Origin: JBGSYJ01 sp041748075 | GTDB taxonomy: Bacteria > Acidobacteriota > Thermoanaerobaculia > Gp7-AA8 | Assembly: GCA_041748075.1 (NCBI GenBank) | Contig: JBGTDX010000142.1 | Coordinates: forward strand, 1-57,033 | DNA length: 57,033 nucleotides | Reading direction: 5' to 3' | Shown: piece by piece, positions 42,926 to 51,735 of the stretch | Layout: the number at the start of each line of letters is the position of its first letter | Numbering within the stretch: the stretch's first letter is position 1 | Notes under the pieces: generated by a model | Told to the model about the DNA's origin: nothing | Database searches by the model: none | The model's input: the letters and a program-made list of their open reading frames with translations, nothing else | Translations under genes and position numbers: made by a program

Positions 42926-43014
42926 CGTCATTCGTCATTCGTCACTCGTCATTCGTCATTCGTCATTCGTCATTCGTCATTCGTCATTCGTCATTCGTCA
43001 TTCGTCATTCGTCA
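42926..43014. repeat. CGTCATT heptamer array, about 12.7 copies
   Basis: Gapless tandem array of CGTCATT with one CGTCACT variant at about 42940. It has no unique spacers and so is not a CRISPR. The array runs into the DUF368 gene: the stop codon (TGA, 43014-43012 on the minus strand) belongs to the repeat. It is the longest perfect heptamer array in the window. Confidence 0.95.
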
Positions 43015-44022
43015 TGTTCCCGGCCTCAGCTCCGGCTCAACCTCGGCGGCCCAGCGGTCCAGGAGCAACACCGTTACGAAACCAGCCACCGCCAGGCCGA
43101 TCGCGAACAGCACCTGTAGATTCACGGTTCCGTTGAGCGTCAGAGCGGGCAATACATTCTCCTGAACAGTCGGCACGCGCTCTCCATGCCGGTCGAGAAC
43201 CCAGGCAAGATCCACCTTCCAGGGCCAGACCTTACGCAGGCTTCCGAGCATCAGGCCCGTCAGCGCCGCGACGGTGACGTCGTGATAGCGTCGGAACAGC
43301 CACCCGAGCACCTGCGCGAACGAGACGATTCCGACAGCGCAGCCCAGACCTACCCAGAAGATCGGTACCGGGTTGCGGTCATTTACCGCCGCGAGCACGT
43401 AGTGATATTTACCCAGCAGCAGCAGGATGAAGGCCCCCGAAATGCCGGGCAGAATCATCGCGCAGATCGCCAGCGCACCGGAGAGGAAGAGAAACCACCA
43501 GTCGTTCGGAGTCTGCAGCGGGACGAGGCCGACGAGAACGTACGCTCCCACCATTCCCAGCAGGAGCGCCGAGACCAGGAGCGGACTCCATTTCAGAATT
43601 CTCTTAGCCACCGTGATAACGGAAGCGAGCACCAGCCCGAAAAAGAAGCTCCAGACATAAGCGGCATGATTCGCAAGCGCCCATTCGATCGCCTTTGCCA
43701 GGCTGAGGATTGCAAGCAGGACTCCGCTTCCAAGCGCCACCATGAACTTCCAGTTCACGATCCCAAGCGCTTCGCCGATCCGGAATTTCGAGATCGCTCT
43801 CAGAAACGGAGGGCGTGCGAGCGAGCGAATCGAGTCGATCAGCTCTTCGTAGATCCCGAGGATGAATGCCATCGTTCCACCCGAGACACCTGGAACCACG
43901 TCTGCACAACCCATACAGAAACCGCGCATCGTCACACCGACGTACTGGGCGAGTGTGCGGGGCCTTCGCACATCCCTGCCGCCAATCGGTTCGGTGGAGC
44001 GTGTGACCTTCTGATCCGTCAT
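43012..44022 (-). CDS. DUF368 membrane protein, polyprenyl-phosphate transporter family
   Basis: 336 residues with about eight membrane segments. The two family repeats are visible: GCADVVPGVSGGTMAFILG near the N-terminus and AMILPGISGAFILLLLG in the middle. DUF368 (PopT-type) proteins have been shown in other bacteria to return undecaprenyl phosphate across the inner membrane for cell-wall and glycan synthesis. The assignment here is by motif. It lies downstream of secA on the same strand and next to the biosynthetic cluster, whose glycosyltransferase could use the same lipid carrier (speculative). Confidence 0.88.
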   Translation of the reverse strand: MTDQKVTRSTEPIGGRDVRRPRTLAQYVGVTMRGFCMGCADVVPGVSGGTMAFILGIYEELIDSIRSLARPPFLRAISKFRIGEALGIVNWKFMVALGSGVLLAILSLAKAIEWALANHAAYVWSFFFGLVLASVITVAKRILKWSPLLVSALLLGMVGAYVLVGLVPLQTPNDWWFLFLSGALAICAMILPGISGAFILLLLGKYHYVLAAVNDRNPVPIFWVGLGCAVGIVSFAQVLGWLFRRYHDVTVAALTGLMLGSLRKVWPWKVDLAWVLDRHGERVPTVQENVLPALTLNGTVNLQVLFAIGLAVAGFVTVLLLDRWAAEVEPELRPGT

Positions 44023-44170
44023 GAATGAGGCGTTCCTTCTCGTTGATTTCGGTCGAACACTGCGGAGGTCGTGCCCGACTCATGCCGCGGCGTGTGGTGA
44101 TAGCGGGCTGTGGACCTTGGGTGGAGCCTGTGGGCATACAACTCACAACCTGATGGGTGGGTGGTCCGCT

Positions 44171-46888
44171 TCAGGCCGCTGCGCCGTGGCACTTTTTGTA
44201 CTTTTTGCCCGAACCGCAGGGGCAGGGATCGTTTCGACCGACCTTCGCCTCGCGGCGCTTGATCGGCTGCGGCGCTTCCTTTGACGGAGCGGAGAAGGTC
44301 AGATTCTGTCGAGGCATCTCGGGGACACGGAGCCTCAGGGGTGGGGCGGAGCTCTCCTCCCTCGGGGCGACTTCGAGCTTCCAGAGGTACTTGATGACGC
44401 GATCCTGAGTGCGCTCCATCATTTCCTGGAACAGTCCGAACGACTCGCGTTTGTATTCGATCAGCGGATCGCGCTGTCCATATCCGCGAAGCCCGATGCC
44501 TTCCTTGAGGTGATCGAGCATCAGCAGATGATCCTTCCACTGTGCGTCGATGACCTGAAGCAGCAGATACTTCTCGTGGAGCCGCATCATTTCCGGAGTG
44601 ACGGCAGCTTCCTTTTCCTCGTAACGCTTCCGGACGCCCTCGAGCAGCGCATCTTTGGCCGCTTCCCGCCCCATCTCGTCGAGTTTGATGTTCCGGCTTC
44701 GGAGATCGAAGCCGAAGAAGTCGAACAGTTCCGCGTTCAGCTCCGCTTCGTTCCATTCTTCGGGATTCTCGGGCAGGTGGTTCTCGGCGAGTAGCTCTAC
44801 GATGTCTTCCGCGGCGTTGAGGATGTACTCCTTCCCCTCACGACCCTCGAGAATGCTGCGGCGCAGGCCGTAGACCGACATGCGCTGCTTGTTCATCACG
44901 TCGTCGTACTCGAGCAGATGCTTGCGCATCTCGAAATTGCGCCCTTCGACCTGCTTCTGAGCGCGCTCGATTGCCCTGCTGACCATCCGATGCTCGATCG
45001 GAACGCCCTCTTCCATCCCCATGCGCTGCATCAGACCGGACACGCGATCGGAACCGAAGATACGCATCAGGTCGTCTTCGAGCGAGAGGAAGAATCGGGA
45101 CGCGCCCGGGTCACCCTGCCGTCCGGATCGCCCGCGGAGCTGGTTGTCGATCCGGCGGGACTCGTGTCGCTCGGTTCCGATGATGAAGAGTCCGCCCAGG
45201 CTGACGACCTCTTCGTGATCGGGCTTCCACTGCTGCTGGATCTGCTGCTCGATTCGCTTTTTCTCGGCAGGGTCTTCGATCTCGCGCGTTGCCTGCTCGG
45301 CTTTGTGCTCGGGGTTACCACCGAGCAGGATGTCCGTTCCACGGCCGGCCATGTTGGTCGCGATCGTGACCGCATTTTTCGAGCCGGCCTGAGCGACGAT
45401 GTCCGCTTCGCGCTCGTGATATTTGGCGTTGAGGACCACGTGCGGGACTCCGTCACGTTTGAGCATCGAGGCTATACGCTCGGACTTCTCGATCGACACG
45501 GTTCCCACGAGCACCGGCTGGCCCGTTTCGTTGAGTGTCTTGATCTCGTCGACGATGGCCTGGTACTTCTCCCCCTCGGTCCGGTAGACCAGATCGGCAT
45601 AGTCGAGCCGGATCATGGGGCGGTTCGGCGGGATGACGACGACTTCGAGCTTGTAGATCTTGTCGAATTCGGCTGCTTCCGTGTCGGCGGTACCCGTCAT
45701 GCCGGCGAGCTTGTCGTACATCCGGAAGTAGTTCTGAAAGGTGATCGTGGCGAGAGTCTGATTCTCCGCCTCAATCTTCACGCCTTCCTTTGCTTCAACG
45801 GCCTGGTGAAGCCCATCGGACCATCGCCTACCGGCCATCAGGCGTCCCGTGAACTCGTCGACGATGATCACCTCGCCGTCCTTGACGACGTAATCGACAT
45901 CGTGCTTGTAGAGCTTGTGAGCGCGCAAGCCCTGGTTGACGTGATGGATCAGTTCCAGATTCTGAGGATCGTAAAGATTGTCGACTCCGAGCAGTTTTTC
46001 GGCGTGAACGACTCCCTCTTCGGTAAGCACTGCCGTGTGCTGCTTCTCGTCGATCTGATAGTCCTCTTCGATGAGCTTCGGAATGATGCGGTCGACCGCG
46101 TAGTACTTATCGACGGACTCCTCGGAGGGGCCGCTGATGATCAGCGGAGTCCGCGCTTCATCGATGAGAATCGAGTCGACCTCGTCGACGATCGCATACG
46201 CGTGCTCGCGCTGGACCATCGCTTCGAGATCGAACTTCATGTTGTCGCGGAGGTAGTCGAAGCCGTACTCGTTGTTCGTTCCGTAGGTGACGTCGCAACC
46301 GTAGGCTTCCTGACGCTCCCGGTCGCCATGACTGTTCTGAATGACCCCGACGGTCAGTCCGAGGAACCGATAGAGGCGGCCCATCCACTCCGAATCGCGC
46401 CGCGCGAGGTAGTCGTTCACGGTCACGACGTGCACGCCGCGCCCGGTCAGAGCGTTGAGGTAAACAGGCAGTGTGGCGACGAGCGTTTTTCCCTCGCCGG
46501 TCTTCATCTCCGCGATCTTGCCGTTGTGAAGGACGATGCCCCCCATGAGCTGGCTGTCGAAGTGCCTCATGTTCAGCTCGCGTTTGCCGCCCTCACGGCA
46601 GACTGCGAATGCTTCAGGCAGCAACTCGTCCAGCGCAACCTGAAGGTCTGCCTTCGCCAGCTTGACCGCAGCCTCGTTCACCGGAGTTTCATCTTTCGCC
46701 GCTTTGAGGGCGTCTACCTCAGGCTTGAGCCGCTCCCTGAATTCCGCCGTCTTCGCCCGAAGCCCGTCGTCTGAAAGAGCGCTGATCGCCGGCTCGAGTG
46801 CGTTGATCTGCTCGACGGCGGGGATCATTCTTTTCACGTCCCGCTCGTGCTTGGATCCGAAGATGCTGGTGAGAATCTTGTCGATCAT
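44171..46888 (-). CDS. secA: SecA, preprotein translocase ATPase
   Basis: 905 residues, typical length. Walker A MKTGEGKTL, Walker B/DEAD-like VDSILIDEARTPLIISGP, the long preprotein-binding and helical domains, and the C-terminal zinc-binding SEC-C motif CPCGSGKKYKKCHG are all present, so the gene is complete. It drives Sec-dependent export through SecYEG. It stands alone in a normal housekeeping context. A heptamer-like stretch (ACAACTCACAACC) lies about 20 bases downstream of its stop. Confidence 0.98.
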   Translation of the reverse strand: MIDKILTSIFGSKHERDVKRMIPAVEQINALEPAISALSDDGLRAKTAEFRERLKPEVDALKAAKDETPVNEAAVKLAKADLQVALDELLPEAFAVCREGGKRELNMRHFDSQLMGGIVLHNGKIAEMKTGEGKTLVATLPVYLNALTGRGVHVVTVNDYLARRDSEWMGRLYRFLGLTVGVIQNSHGDRERQEAYGCDVTYGTNNEYGFDYLRDNMKFDLEAMVQREHAYAIVDEVDSILIDEARTPLIISGPSEESVDKYYAVDRIIPKLIEEDYQIDEKQHTAVLTEEGVVHAEKLLGVDNLYDPQNLELIHHVNQGLRAHKLYKHDVDYVVKDGEVIIVDEFTGRLMAGRRWSDGLHQAVEAKEGVKIEAENQTLATITFQNYFRMYDKLAGMTGTADTEAAEFDKIYKLEVVVIPPNRPMIRLDYADLVYRTEGEKYQAIVDEIKTLNETGQPVLVGTVSIEKSERIASMLKRDGVPHVVLNAKYHEREADIVAQAGSKNAVTIATNMAGRGTDILLGGNPEHKAEQATREIEDPAEKKRIEQQIQQQWKPDHEEVVSLGGLFIIGTERHESRRIDNQLRGRSGRQGDPGASRFFLSLEDDLMRIFGSDRVSGLMQRMGMEEGVPIEHRMVSRAIERAQKQVEGRNFEMRKHLLEYDDVMNKQRMSVYGLRRSILEGREGKEYILNAAEDIVELLAENHLPENPEEWNEAELNAELFDFFGFDLRSRNIKLDEMGREAAKDALLEGVRKRYEEKEAAVTPEMMRLHEKYLLLQVIDAQWKDHLLMLDHLKEGIGLRGYGQRDPLIEYKRESFGLFQEMMERTQDRVIKYLWKLEVAPREESSAPPLRLRVPEMPRQNLTFSAPSKEAPQPIKRREAKVGRNDPCPCGSGKKYKKCHGAAA

Positions 46889-47021
46889 CGATGTCGTGTT
46901 CCTTGGCGAGCGCAGTGGTGCGACTCAGCAGATAGATATTGGCTTCCGGCTGGCAAAAATTTCAGCAGGCGCAGCCGCCAAGCCTATCATTCGCGGATTC
47001 GGGGCCCAAAAAGAGTGCCAT

Positions 47022-47909
47022 CTATGGATCGCCCTGCAAGGTCAATAGATGCCGGTGCGTAGCAACTGAAGCGTAGCCGAGAAACAGCACCAGTGAGAAG
47101 TAGGCCGCGGCGATGGTCGCCCTCTGATTCATCCTCAGGTCGTAAAAGACCTCGTTCCGTTCTTCGGTGATTGCCTTGTAGATCTGAAAGAGCGCCAGGA
47201 GCAGAACGAGCAACAGGAGAGGGCTTCTCCATCGCACCATCATGTAGAACAGAATTGCCCCGCCCAGAACCCACATCCATTTCGTGATCGCGGCCGAGAT
47301 CCGTCCTCCATCGAGCACCCCGACCGGAAGCAGATTCAGCAGGTTGATGATGAAACCTGCAAAGGCCACGATGAGAAACAGCGGGTTCCCCGCCGCGTTG
47401 AAGATACCCAGAGAAAGAATTGACGCAATCGTGCCGGCGACGGGTCCCGCAAGCCCGATCTGCGCGTCATCATACGCGTTCGCCGGCTGCTGCTTCGGAG
47501 TGACCGCCCCTCCAATGAACGGAATGAAGAGCATCGCGCCGACCTCGAGCCCCTTCTTTCGCATCATGAGAGCGTGACCGATCTCGTGAACCAGAGTGAT
47601 GAGCACGAACCCGATCACGAAGCCCCACCACCCGGTCTTCAGTACGTACGCGGCGATTGTCAGCGCCATCGACCCTGCCGTGACCGCCAGGGAGGCCAGA
47701 CTGAAACCCTCGAACGGATTCACGAACAGCCATTTGAATTTCGCAACGACGAAATAAACCAGGCCTTTGAGTTTGAGCAGCAGAAGTCCGACGGTAATGA
47801 GAAGTCCACCGGAAAGCTTGAGAATGCTCGCGCGCGGTCGAACACCGTCAGCGCGCTCGGCGGACACTTCCTTCCCGGAGGATTCAGCAGGAACAGAGAG
47901 GGGGCTCAT
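47022..47909 (-). CDS. Membrane M50 (site-2 protease-like) metalloprotease
   Basis: 295 residues from the ATG at 47909; a longer frame to 47978 adds a residue run with no homology signal. Several membrane segments. Zinc motif HEIGH at 108-112 and the second metal site in NLLPVGVLDGGRI are both intact, so the enzyme is probably active in intramembrane cleavage. It has no PDZ domain, unlike RseP. Its substrate is unknown. It lies between secA and a membrane phosphatase-like gene, all on the minus strand. Confidence 0.87.
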   Translation of the reverse strand: MSPLSVPAESSGKEVSAERADGVRPRASILKLSGGLLITVGLLLLKLKGLVYFVVAKFKWLFVNPFEGFSLASLAVTAGSMALTIAAYVLKTGWWGFVIGFVLITLVHEIGHALMMRKKGLEVGAMLFIPFIGGAVTPKQQPANAYDDAQIGLAGPVAGTIASILSLGIFNAAGNPLFLIVAFAGFIINLLNLLPVGVLDGGRISAAITKWMWVLGGAILFYMMVRWRSPLLLLVLLLALFQIYKAITEERNEVFYDLRMNQRATIAAAYFSLVLFLGYASVATHRHLLTLQGDP

Positions 47910-47993
47910 TCGGAAAGAACGTTGCTTACAACGCCCGGCAGGTGCGGAAATTCCGGAAAATAGGGGCCTTAGCCTCACCGGCCGGTCAGCCTG

Positions 47994-49628
47994 TCACTGG
48001 ATATACCCCAGGCTGCGCAGACTGCGGTAGTACTCCTCGTCCACCGTCGTGCTGACATCCGACTCCCGTCGCGCTCCGTACGACGCGATCCGCGGCTGCG
48101 AACTGCCTACGCGGAACGATGAGCCCTTCATTTCGTTCGATGCGGGAAACCCGGCCAGGTCGAGGAGCGTGGGCGCGAGATCCTCAGCAGCCACCTCATC
48201 GGGCAGCGGTAACGTCGAAGCGGCGATCCCCCGGCCAGCCTGGCCTTCCCCCGGAAGCCCCACAAGGAGAACCTGGTAGCCGCGCTGCCTGAGATCGCTG
48301 ATCAGCCCGGTAAGACTGTCGAGGATCGTGACGGACGCCGCAACCCGGGCCACCATGTCTTCATCCAGCCGGTTGAGCACGATGTCGAGTGCAGGGAGAT
48401 AGACGGCAGCCAGCGCAGGTTGGACCTGGTCGACGGCGGTGGCGAGCCTGGCGGCCGCGATCTCATCGATCTTCCGGGCGCTGGCGATCACCCCGGAGGC
48501 CTCTCGCGATGCTGTCTTGAACACCTCTTCCTGTGGAACCGAGATCAACGAAGGACTCTGGCTTGCCGGTGCCGTCCACCAGTTCACAACAACCGACGGC
48601 AGCGCTCGCGCCGAGGTGATCTCCCATGCGAAGTCTCGCCGCCTGACCGTCGGAGGAAGCGGCTGGCGGAATGCGAGGGACAAAGCCGGCGCCAGTTTCA
48701 TGAGCACCGGATCGCGCGCGGAAAGCGTCTGAAGAATCCGGTCGCTCGACCGGAAGCGCAGCCCGTCCACAGCCCGGACCCCGTGCATTCGCGGCGTGGT
48801 GCCCGTTCCAACGGAAGCCCACCGTTCCGGCGCCGAGACGGCGTCGGGCAAAGTGACAGAGGCGCGATGCTCGAGTGCATTCGCAAGGTCCGCTCGCGCA
48901 ATGAAGAGCTCATCGGTCAGTCCATCCACCGCGATGAGAACGACCCGCTCCGCCACTGGCGTGATGATCACCTGCCGGGGAGGCTCCTGGTCCTCCACGC
49001 CCTCGGTCATGACCAGTGGCGCCACCACCGCGGAGAGCAGCAATGCGCCTCCGACCGCGAGAGGTCCGCGCCTCGACCGTCGGCGGCTCTGAGGAATTCG
49101 CCTGGTCTCGTGAATCGAGAATGACAGAAGCGCGGCGGCAAACACCGTGCTCGTCACGACGAATGCCAGAAGAATCAGCGCGCTCCCTGCAGCGAGCTGC
49201 GGGAGCGTCGTCTCCTGACGGAAACCTGTCCACCAGAAACCGGTCACAGCGGCAAGAAGTCCTCCCATGATCATGGATGAGACGGTGAGAAAGCGCTGCG
49301 ATTCGACGCCCAGCGACGGGCGGAGCTTGAACAGGAGCGCGCCGGTAAGGACCAGCCCGAAGATGATCGCGAACGAGCTCGCCAGATACATCGCAGCGAG
49401 CCATCCAACCTCGGCAACCCCCAACGGCAGATTCTTCCAGATGGTGATCATCACGAAGGGCGCCGCCACGAACGGACAGCACGCGAGGGCCGACTTGAAC
49501 GCCAGCAGCAGCAGCTCGCTCCAGAATGTCCGCGAGCTCCACGGATCGAGCGCGAACCATCGCTCGATCCCGCGAGACAGATAGCCGAGACTCTTGAGCT
49601 GCTCGCGGAGATCGTCGACCGGTTGCAT
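47994..49628 (-). CDS. Membrane protein with degenerate alkaline-phosphatase-like domain
   Basis: 544 residues. About five membrane segments lie in residues 40-215. The C-terminal soluble half resembles the alkaline-phosphatase/phosphodiesterase superfamily: VVLIAVDGLTDE, then PERWASVGTGTTPRMHGVRAVDG, and LAPTLLDLAGFP near the end. The metal-binding DHG motif that should follow the late beta strand is replaced (LLVGLPGEGQ), so activity as a phosphodiesterase or sulfatase is doubtful. The end, EEYYRSLRSLGYIQ, is like that of many Acidobacteriota sulfatase-like proteins. Function unknown. Confidence 0.72.
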   Translation of the reverse strand: MQPVDDLREQLKSLGYLSRGIERWFALDPWSSRTFWSELLLLAFKSALACCPFVAAPFVMITIWKNLPLGVAEVGWLAAMYLASSFAIIFGLVLTGALLFKLRPSLGVESQRFLTVSSMIMGGLLAAVTGFWWTGFRQETTLPQLAAGSALILLAFVVTSTVFAAALLSFSIHETRRIPQSRRRSRRGPLAVGGALLLSAVVAPLVMTEGVEDQEPPRQVIITPVAERVVLIAVDGLTDELFIARADLANALEHRASVTLPDAVSAPERWASVGTGTTPRMHGVRAVDGLRFRSSDRILQTLSARDPVLMKLAPALSLAFRQPLPPTVRRRDFAWEITSARALPSVVVNWWTAPASQSPSLISVPQEEVFKTASREASGVIASARKIDEIAAARLATAVDQVQPALAAVYLPALDIVLNRLDEDMVARVAASVTILDSLTGLISDLRQRGYQVLLVGLPGEGQAGRGIAASTLPLPDEVAAEDLAPTLLDLAGFPASNEMKGSSFRVGSSQPRIASYGARRESDVSTTVDEEYYRSLRSLGYIQ

Positions 49629-49644
49629 GCGTCAGTGCGGCCGG

Positions 49645-50211
49645 CTACTTCTCACGGACCATCACGATCAGCGTGCGATCCACGACCTCGCTCCTCGCCA
49701 CATCGAAGTAAGGCCGCTGGAGACTGACGCGCGGAAGCGAAGCCTGCGCCTGGAAATGAGCTCCGCGATACGCGCCGGTAGCTTTCGAGATGTCCGTGCC
49801 GATCTTCAATTTTTCGACCACCGGGGCAATCCCCTGCGCGTCGGCCGCCAGATCCCCGGTCAGGTAGTACGCCAATGGCTTGACTGTCTTGAAGCTGTTC
49901 GCCTCGTTCTGCGCGAGCGTGTATCCGTATTTTCCGGCGTAGAACTCCGCTACATCTTCGAGTGGCGCCTCGGTCTCGTAGACGGCGAGAGGTGGCGCGT
50001 CCACCGCATCCGGCTGCATCACGAAGTGGGCGCGCCTCAACAGGTCGGTCTGCGAATCCAGAAACTGCGCCCCGGGGTATACCTGGAAGTTGAAAGCCTT
50101 CGCCTGCACGTCGGCAGACTCGTGATCGGAGAGTGGCTCGGGTTTTTCTCCGCCACAGGACAGAACGAACGACATCACTACAGCCAGTGCCAAAAGTTTC
50201 TTCACCATCAA
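49645..50211 (-). CDS. Putative lipoprotein of unknown function
   Basis: 188 residues. The signal peptide ends in a lipobox with Cys19 (VLSCGG), so the mature protein should be lipid-anchored in the inner or outer membrane. The rest is a mixed alpha/beta sequence (FQVYPGAQFLD, APLEDVAEFYAGKYGY) that resembles small domains found in periplasmic proteins of this kind, without a name I can assign. It lies 16 bases upstream of the phosphatase-like membrane gene and 4 bases downstream of the small unknown gene, so it is probably in one operon with both. Confidence 0.75.
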   Translation of the reverse strand: MMVKKLLALAVVMSFVLSCGGEKPEPLSDHESADVQAKAFNFQVYPGAQFLDSQTDLLRRAHFVMQPDAVDAPPLAVYETEAPLEDVAEFYAGKYGYTLAQNEANSFKTVKPLAYYLTGDLAADAQGIAPVVEKLKIGTDISKATGAYRGAHFQAQASLPRVSLQRPYFDVARSEVVDRTLIVMVREK

Positions 50212-50215
50212 GCCC

Positions 50216-50545
50216 TCACGCGTCTGATTTGGCGATACCGAGATATTTCTCGGGACTCACGCCTACGATAGCTTCGAATTGCTGCGAGTAGGAAGTGACC
50301 GCTCCTACCGGCTCATCGAGAAAAATCCGCTCGACGCGGAACAGAGGCACGAACATGGTGACGAGGTCGAGCGTCTGCTCCTCTCCCTTCGCCACCTGCC
50401 TGACCCAATCGTCGAAGCTGTCGAGATTGATCGCGAGAACCGTCACTCCAACCGCAGACAGAGAATGCAGAACACCCCAGAACTTCTCTTTCGGATTGAC
50501 CAGATTGACGATCACCAGGGTCGAGGGCAGAAGCGATTCCATCAT
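50216..50545 (-). CDS. Small conserved-looking protein of unknown function
   Basis: 109-110 residues. The start overlaps the epimerase stop as ATGA at 50545; a second ATG follows directly at 50542. The sequence is well balanced and looks cytoplasmic: VNLVNPKEKFWGVLHSLSAV, then NLDSFDDWVRQVAKGEE and FRVERIFLDE. No known fold or catalytic motif is recognised. It is translationally coupled to the methylmalonyl-CoA epimerase gene and followed closely by a lipoprotein gene, which is the only hint of its role. Confidence 0.78.
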   Translation of the reverse strand: MMESLLPSTLVIVNLVNPKEKFWGVLHSLSAVGVTVLAINLDSFDDWVRQVAKGEEQTLDLVTMFVPLFRVERIFLDEPVGAVTSYSQQFEAIVGVSPEKYLGIAKSDA

Positions 50546-51033
50546 GTCTGCCCCCCTTCTCCCATCCAATCGTCATTTCCGGTCGGCGCGGCGAAGGCCG
50601 CTTCGTCGATTTCACTCAGCTCGATCAACACCCCGTTCGACGAGCTCGGGTGGAGGAACGCAACCCGGCATCCGTGTGCGCCCGGAACTGGATCCGGATT
50701 GATGAGACGATAGCCCCTCGCCTCGAGTCGCTCGAGATGGTCCTCGATGCCCTTCACGCGGAAACAGAGATGATGGATTCCCTCGCCCCGCTTCTCGATG
50801 AACCGTCCGACGGGCGTGTCCGCCGAGACGGGCTCCAGTAACTCGATGCTGGTATCGCCTGCCGACAGGAACGCCGTCTTCACTCCTTGCGAATCGACCG
50901 TCTCGCGGTGGTCGATCGACAGGCCCATGGCTTCGTAAATCTTCGCGGCATCGAGCGATCGGACCGCGATGCCCACGTGGTCGAGCACCGGCCTGAAATC
51001 GGATTCTGGCCTGCTGTCGTCTTTGTCTTTCAT
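50542..51033 (-). CDS. mce: Methylmalonyl-CoA epimerase
   Basis: 163 residues from the ATG at 51033 (MKDKDDS); the frame extends to 51069. Glyoxalase/VOC fold with two beta-alpha-beta-beta-beta units. Metal and catalytic residues are plausible at the His in LDHVGIAV, the Glu in SIELLEP, the His in GIHHLCFRV and the Glu in LIELSE. It interconverts the R and S forms of methylmalonyl-CoA in propionate metabolism. The mutase genes are not in the window. Another VOC enzyme is possible, but GEGIHHLCF is typical of the epimerase. Confidence 0.9.
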   Translation of the reverse strand: MKDKDDSRPESDFRPVLDHVGIAVRSLDAAKIYEAMGLSIDHRETVDSQGVKTAFLSAGDTSIELLEPVSADTPVGRFIEKRGEGIHHLCFRVKGIEDHLERLEARGYRLINPDPVPGAHGCRVAFLHPSSSNGVLIELSEIDEAAFAAPTGNDDWMGEGGQT

Positions 51034-51099
51034 CTCTCGCTCAGAGGGCCGAACATACAGGTTCGGCACTACGGGATCTCCTCAGCGGGCCGAATGCTT

Positions 51100-51735
51100 C
51101 TATACCCCGGTCACGTCCGGCCCCCAGATATGCTTGTGAAGCTGCGTCTGAAATCTTGCCCGAATCCGGTCCTCGAGCATCCACTCTGCAAGCTCCTGCA
51201 TCGGCATCTCACCCCACACCGGCGAAAAAAGCAGCGCCCGGTGCTGGAGCTGATACGCCTCGACAACTCCCACTGCCCATTCGTAGTCGCGGCGGTCTGA
51301 GATCACAAACTTGATCTCGTCCTGCGACCGGATTCTCTCGAGGTTCGGCCAGAGATTCTTCTCCTCCTCTCCCGATCCCGGACATTTGAGATCCATGATG
51401 ATCCGCGCCCGCGGATCGACCGGCGAAATATCGATGGATCCGGACGTCTCGACCAGGACCTCGAGCCCTTCGTCGCACAGCCTCCGGATCAGATCGAACG
51501 CTTCCGGTTGCGCGAGCGGCTCTCCTCCGGTGACCTCGACGAGCGGGCAATCGAACGACTTGACCCGGGAGATGACCTCGTCGATCGAAACCTGGGTTCC
51601 CCCGGTGAACGTGTACTCCGAATCGCACCAGCGGCATCTCAGATTGCATCCTGTGAGACGAATGAAAACGCAGGGGAGACCCGCGAAGGAAGACTCTCCC
51701 TGGATCGAATGAAAGATTTCGGTCAGGCGGATCAT
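51100..51735 (-). CDS. queE: 7-carboxy-7-deazaguanine synthase QueE
   Basis: 211 residues from the ATG at 51735, which overlaps the queC stop as ATGA. Radical-SAM protein with the cluster cysteines Cys30, Cys34 and Cys37 (CNLRCRWC). IFHSIQGESSFAG near the N-terminus and EVTGGEPLAQ are family signatures. It turns 6-carboxy-tetrahydropterin into 7-carboxy-7-deazaguanine for queuosine and related 7-deazaguanines. It is co-translated with queC. Confidence 0.96.
   Translation of the reverse strand: MIRLTEIFHSIQGESSFAGLPCVFIRLTGCNLRCRWCDSEYTFTGGTQVSIDEVISRVKSFDCPLVEVTGGEPLAQPEAFDLIRRLCDEGLEVLVETSGSIDISPVDPRARIIMDLKCPGSGEEEKNLWPNLERIRSQDEIKFVISDRRDYEWAVGVVEAYQLQHRALLFSPVWGEMPMQELAEWMLEDRIRARFQTQLHKHIWGPDVTGV

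Noticed and set aside
42926..43014. CGTCATT array as a CRISPR
   Set aside because: Units are 7 bases with no spacers, and no cas genes are present.
44918..46774. A 618-codon open frame on the plus strand, antisense to secA
   Set aside because: It mirrors the secA codons. SecA on the other strand has every expected motif. The antisense frame has no recognisable domain and is a common by-product of GC-rich coding DNA.
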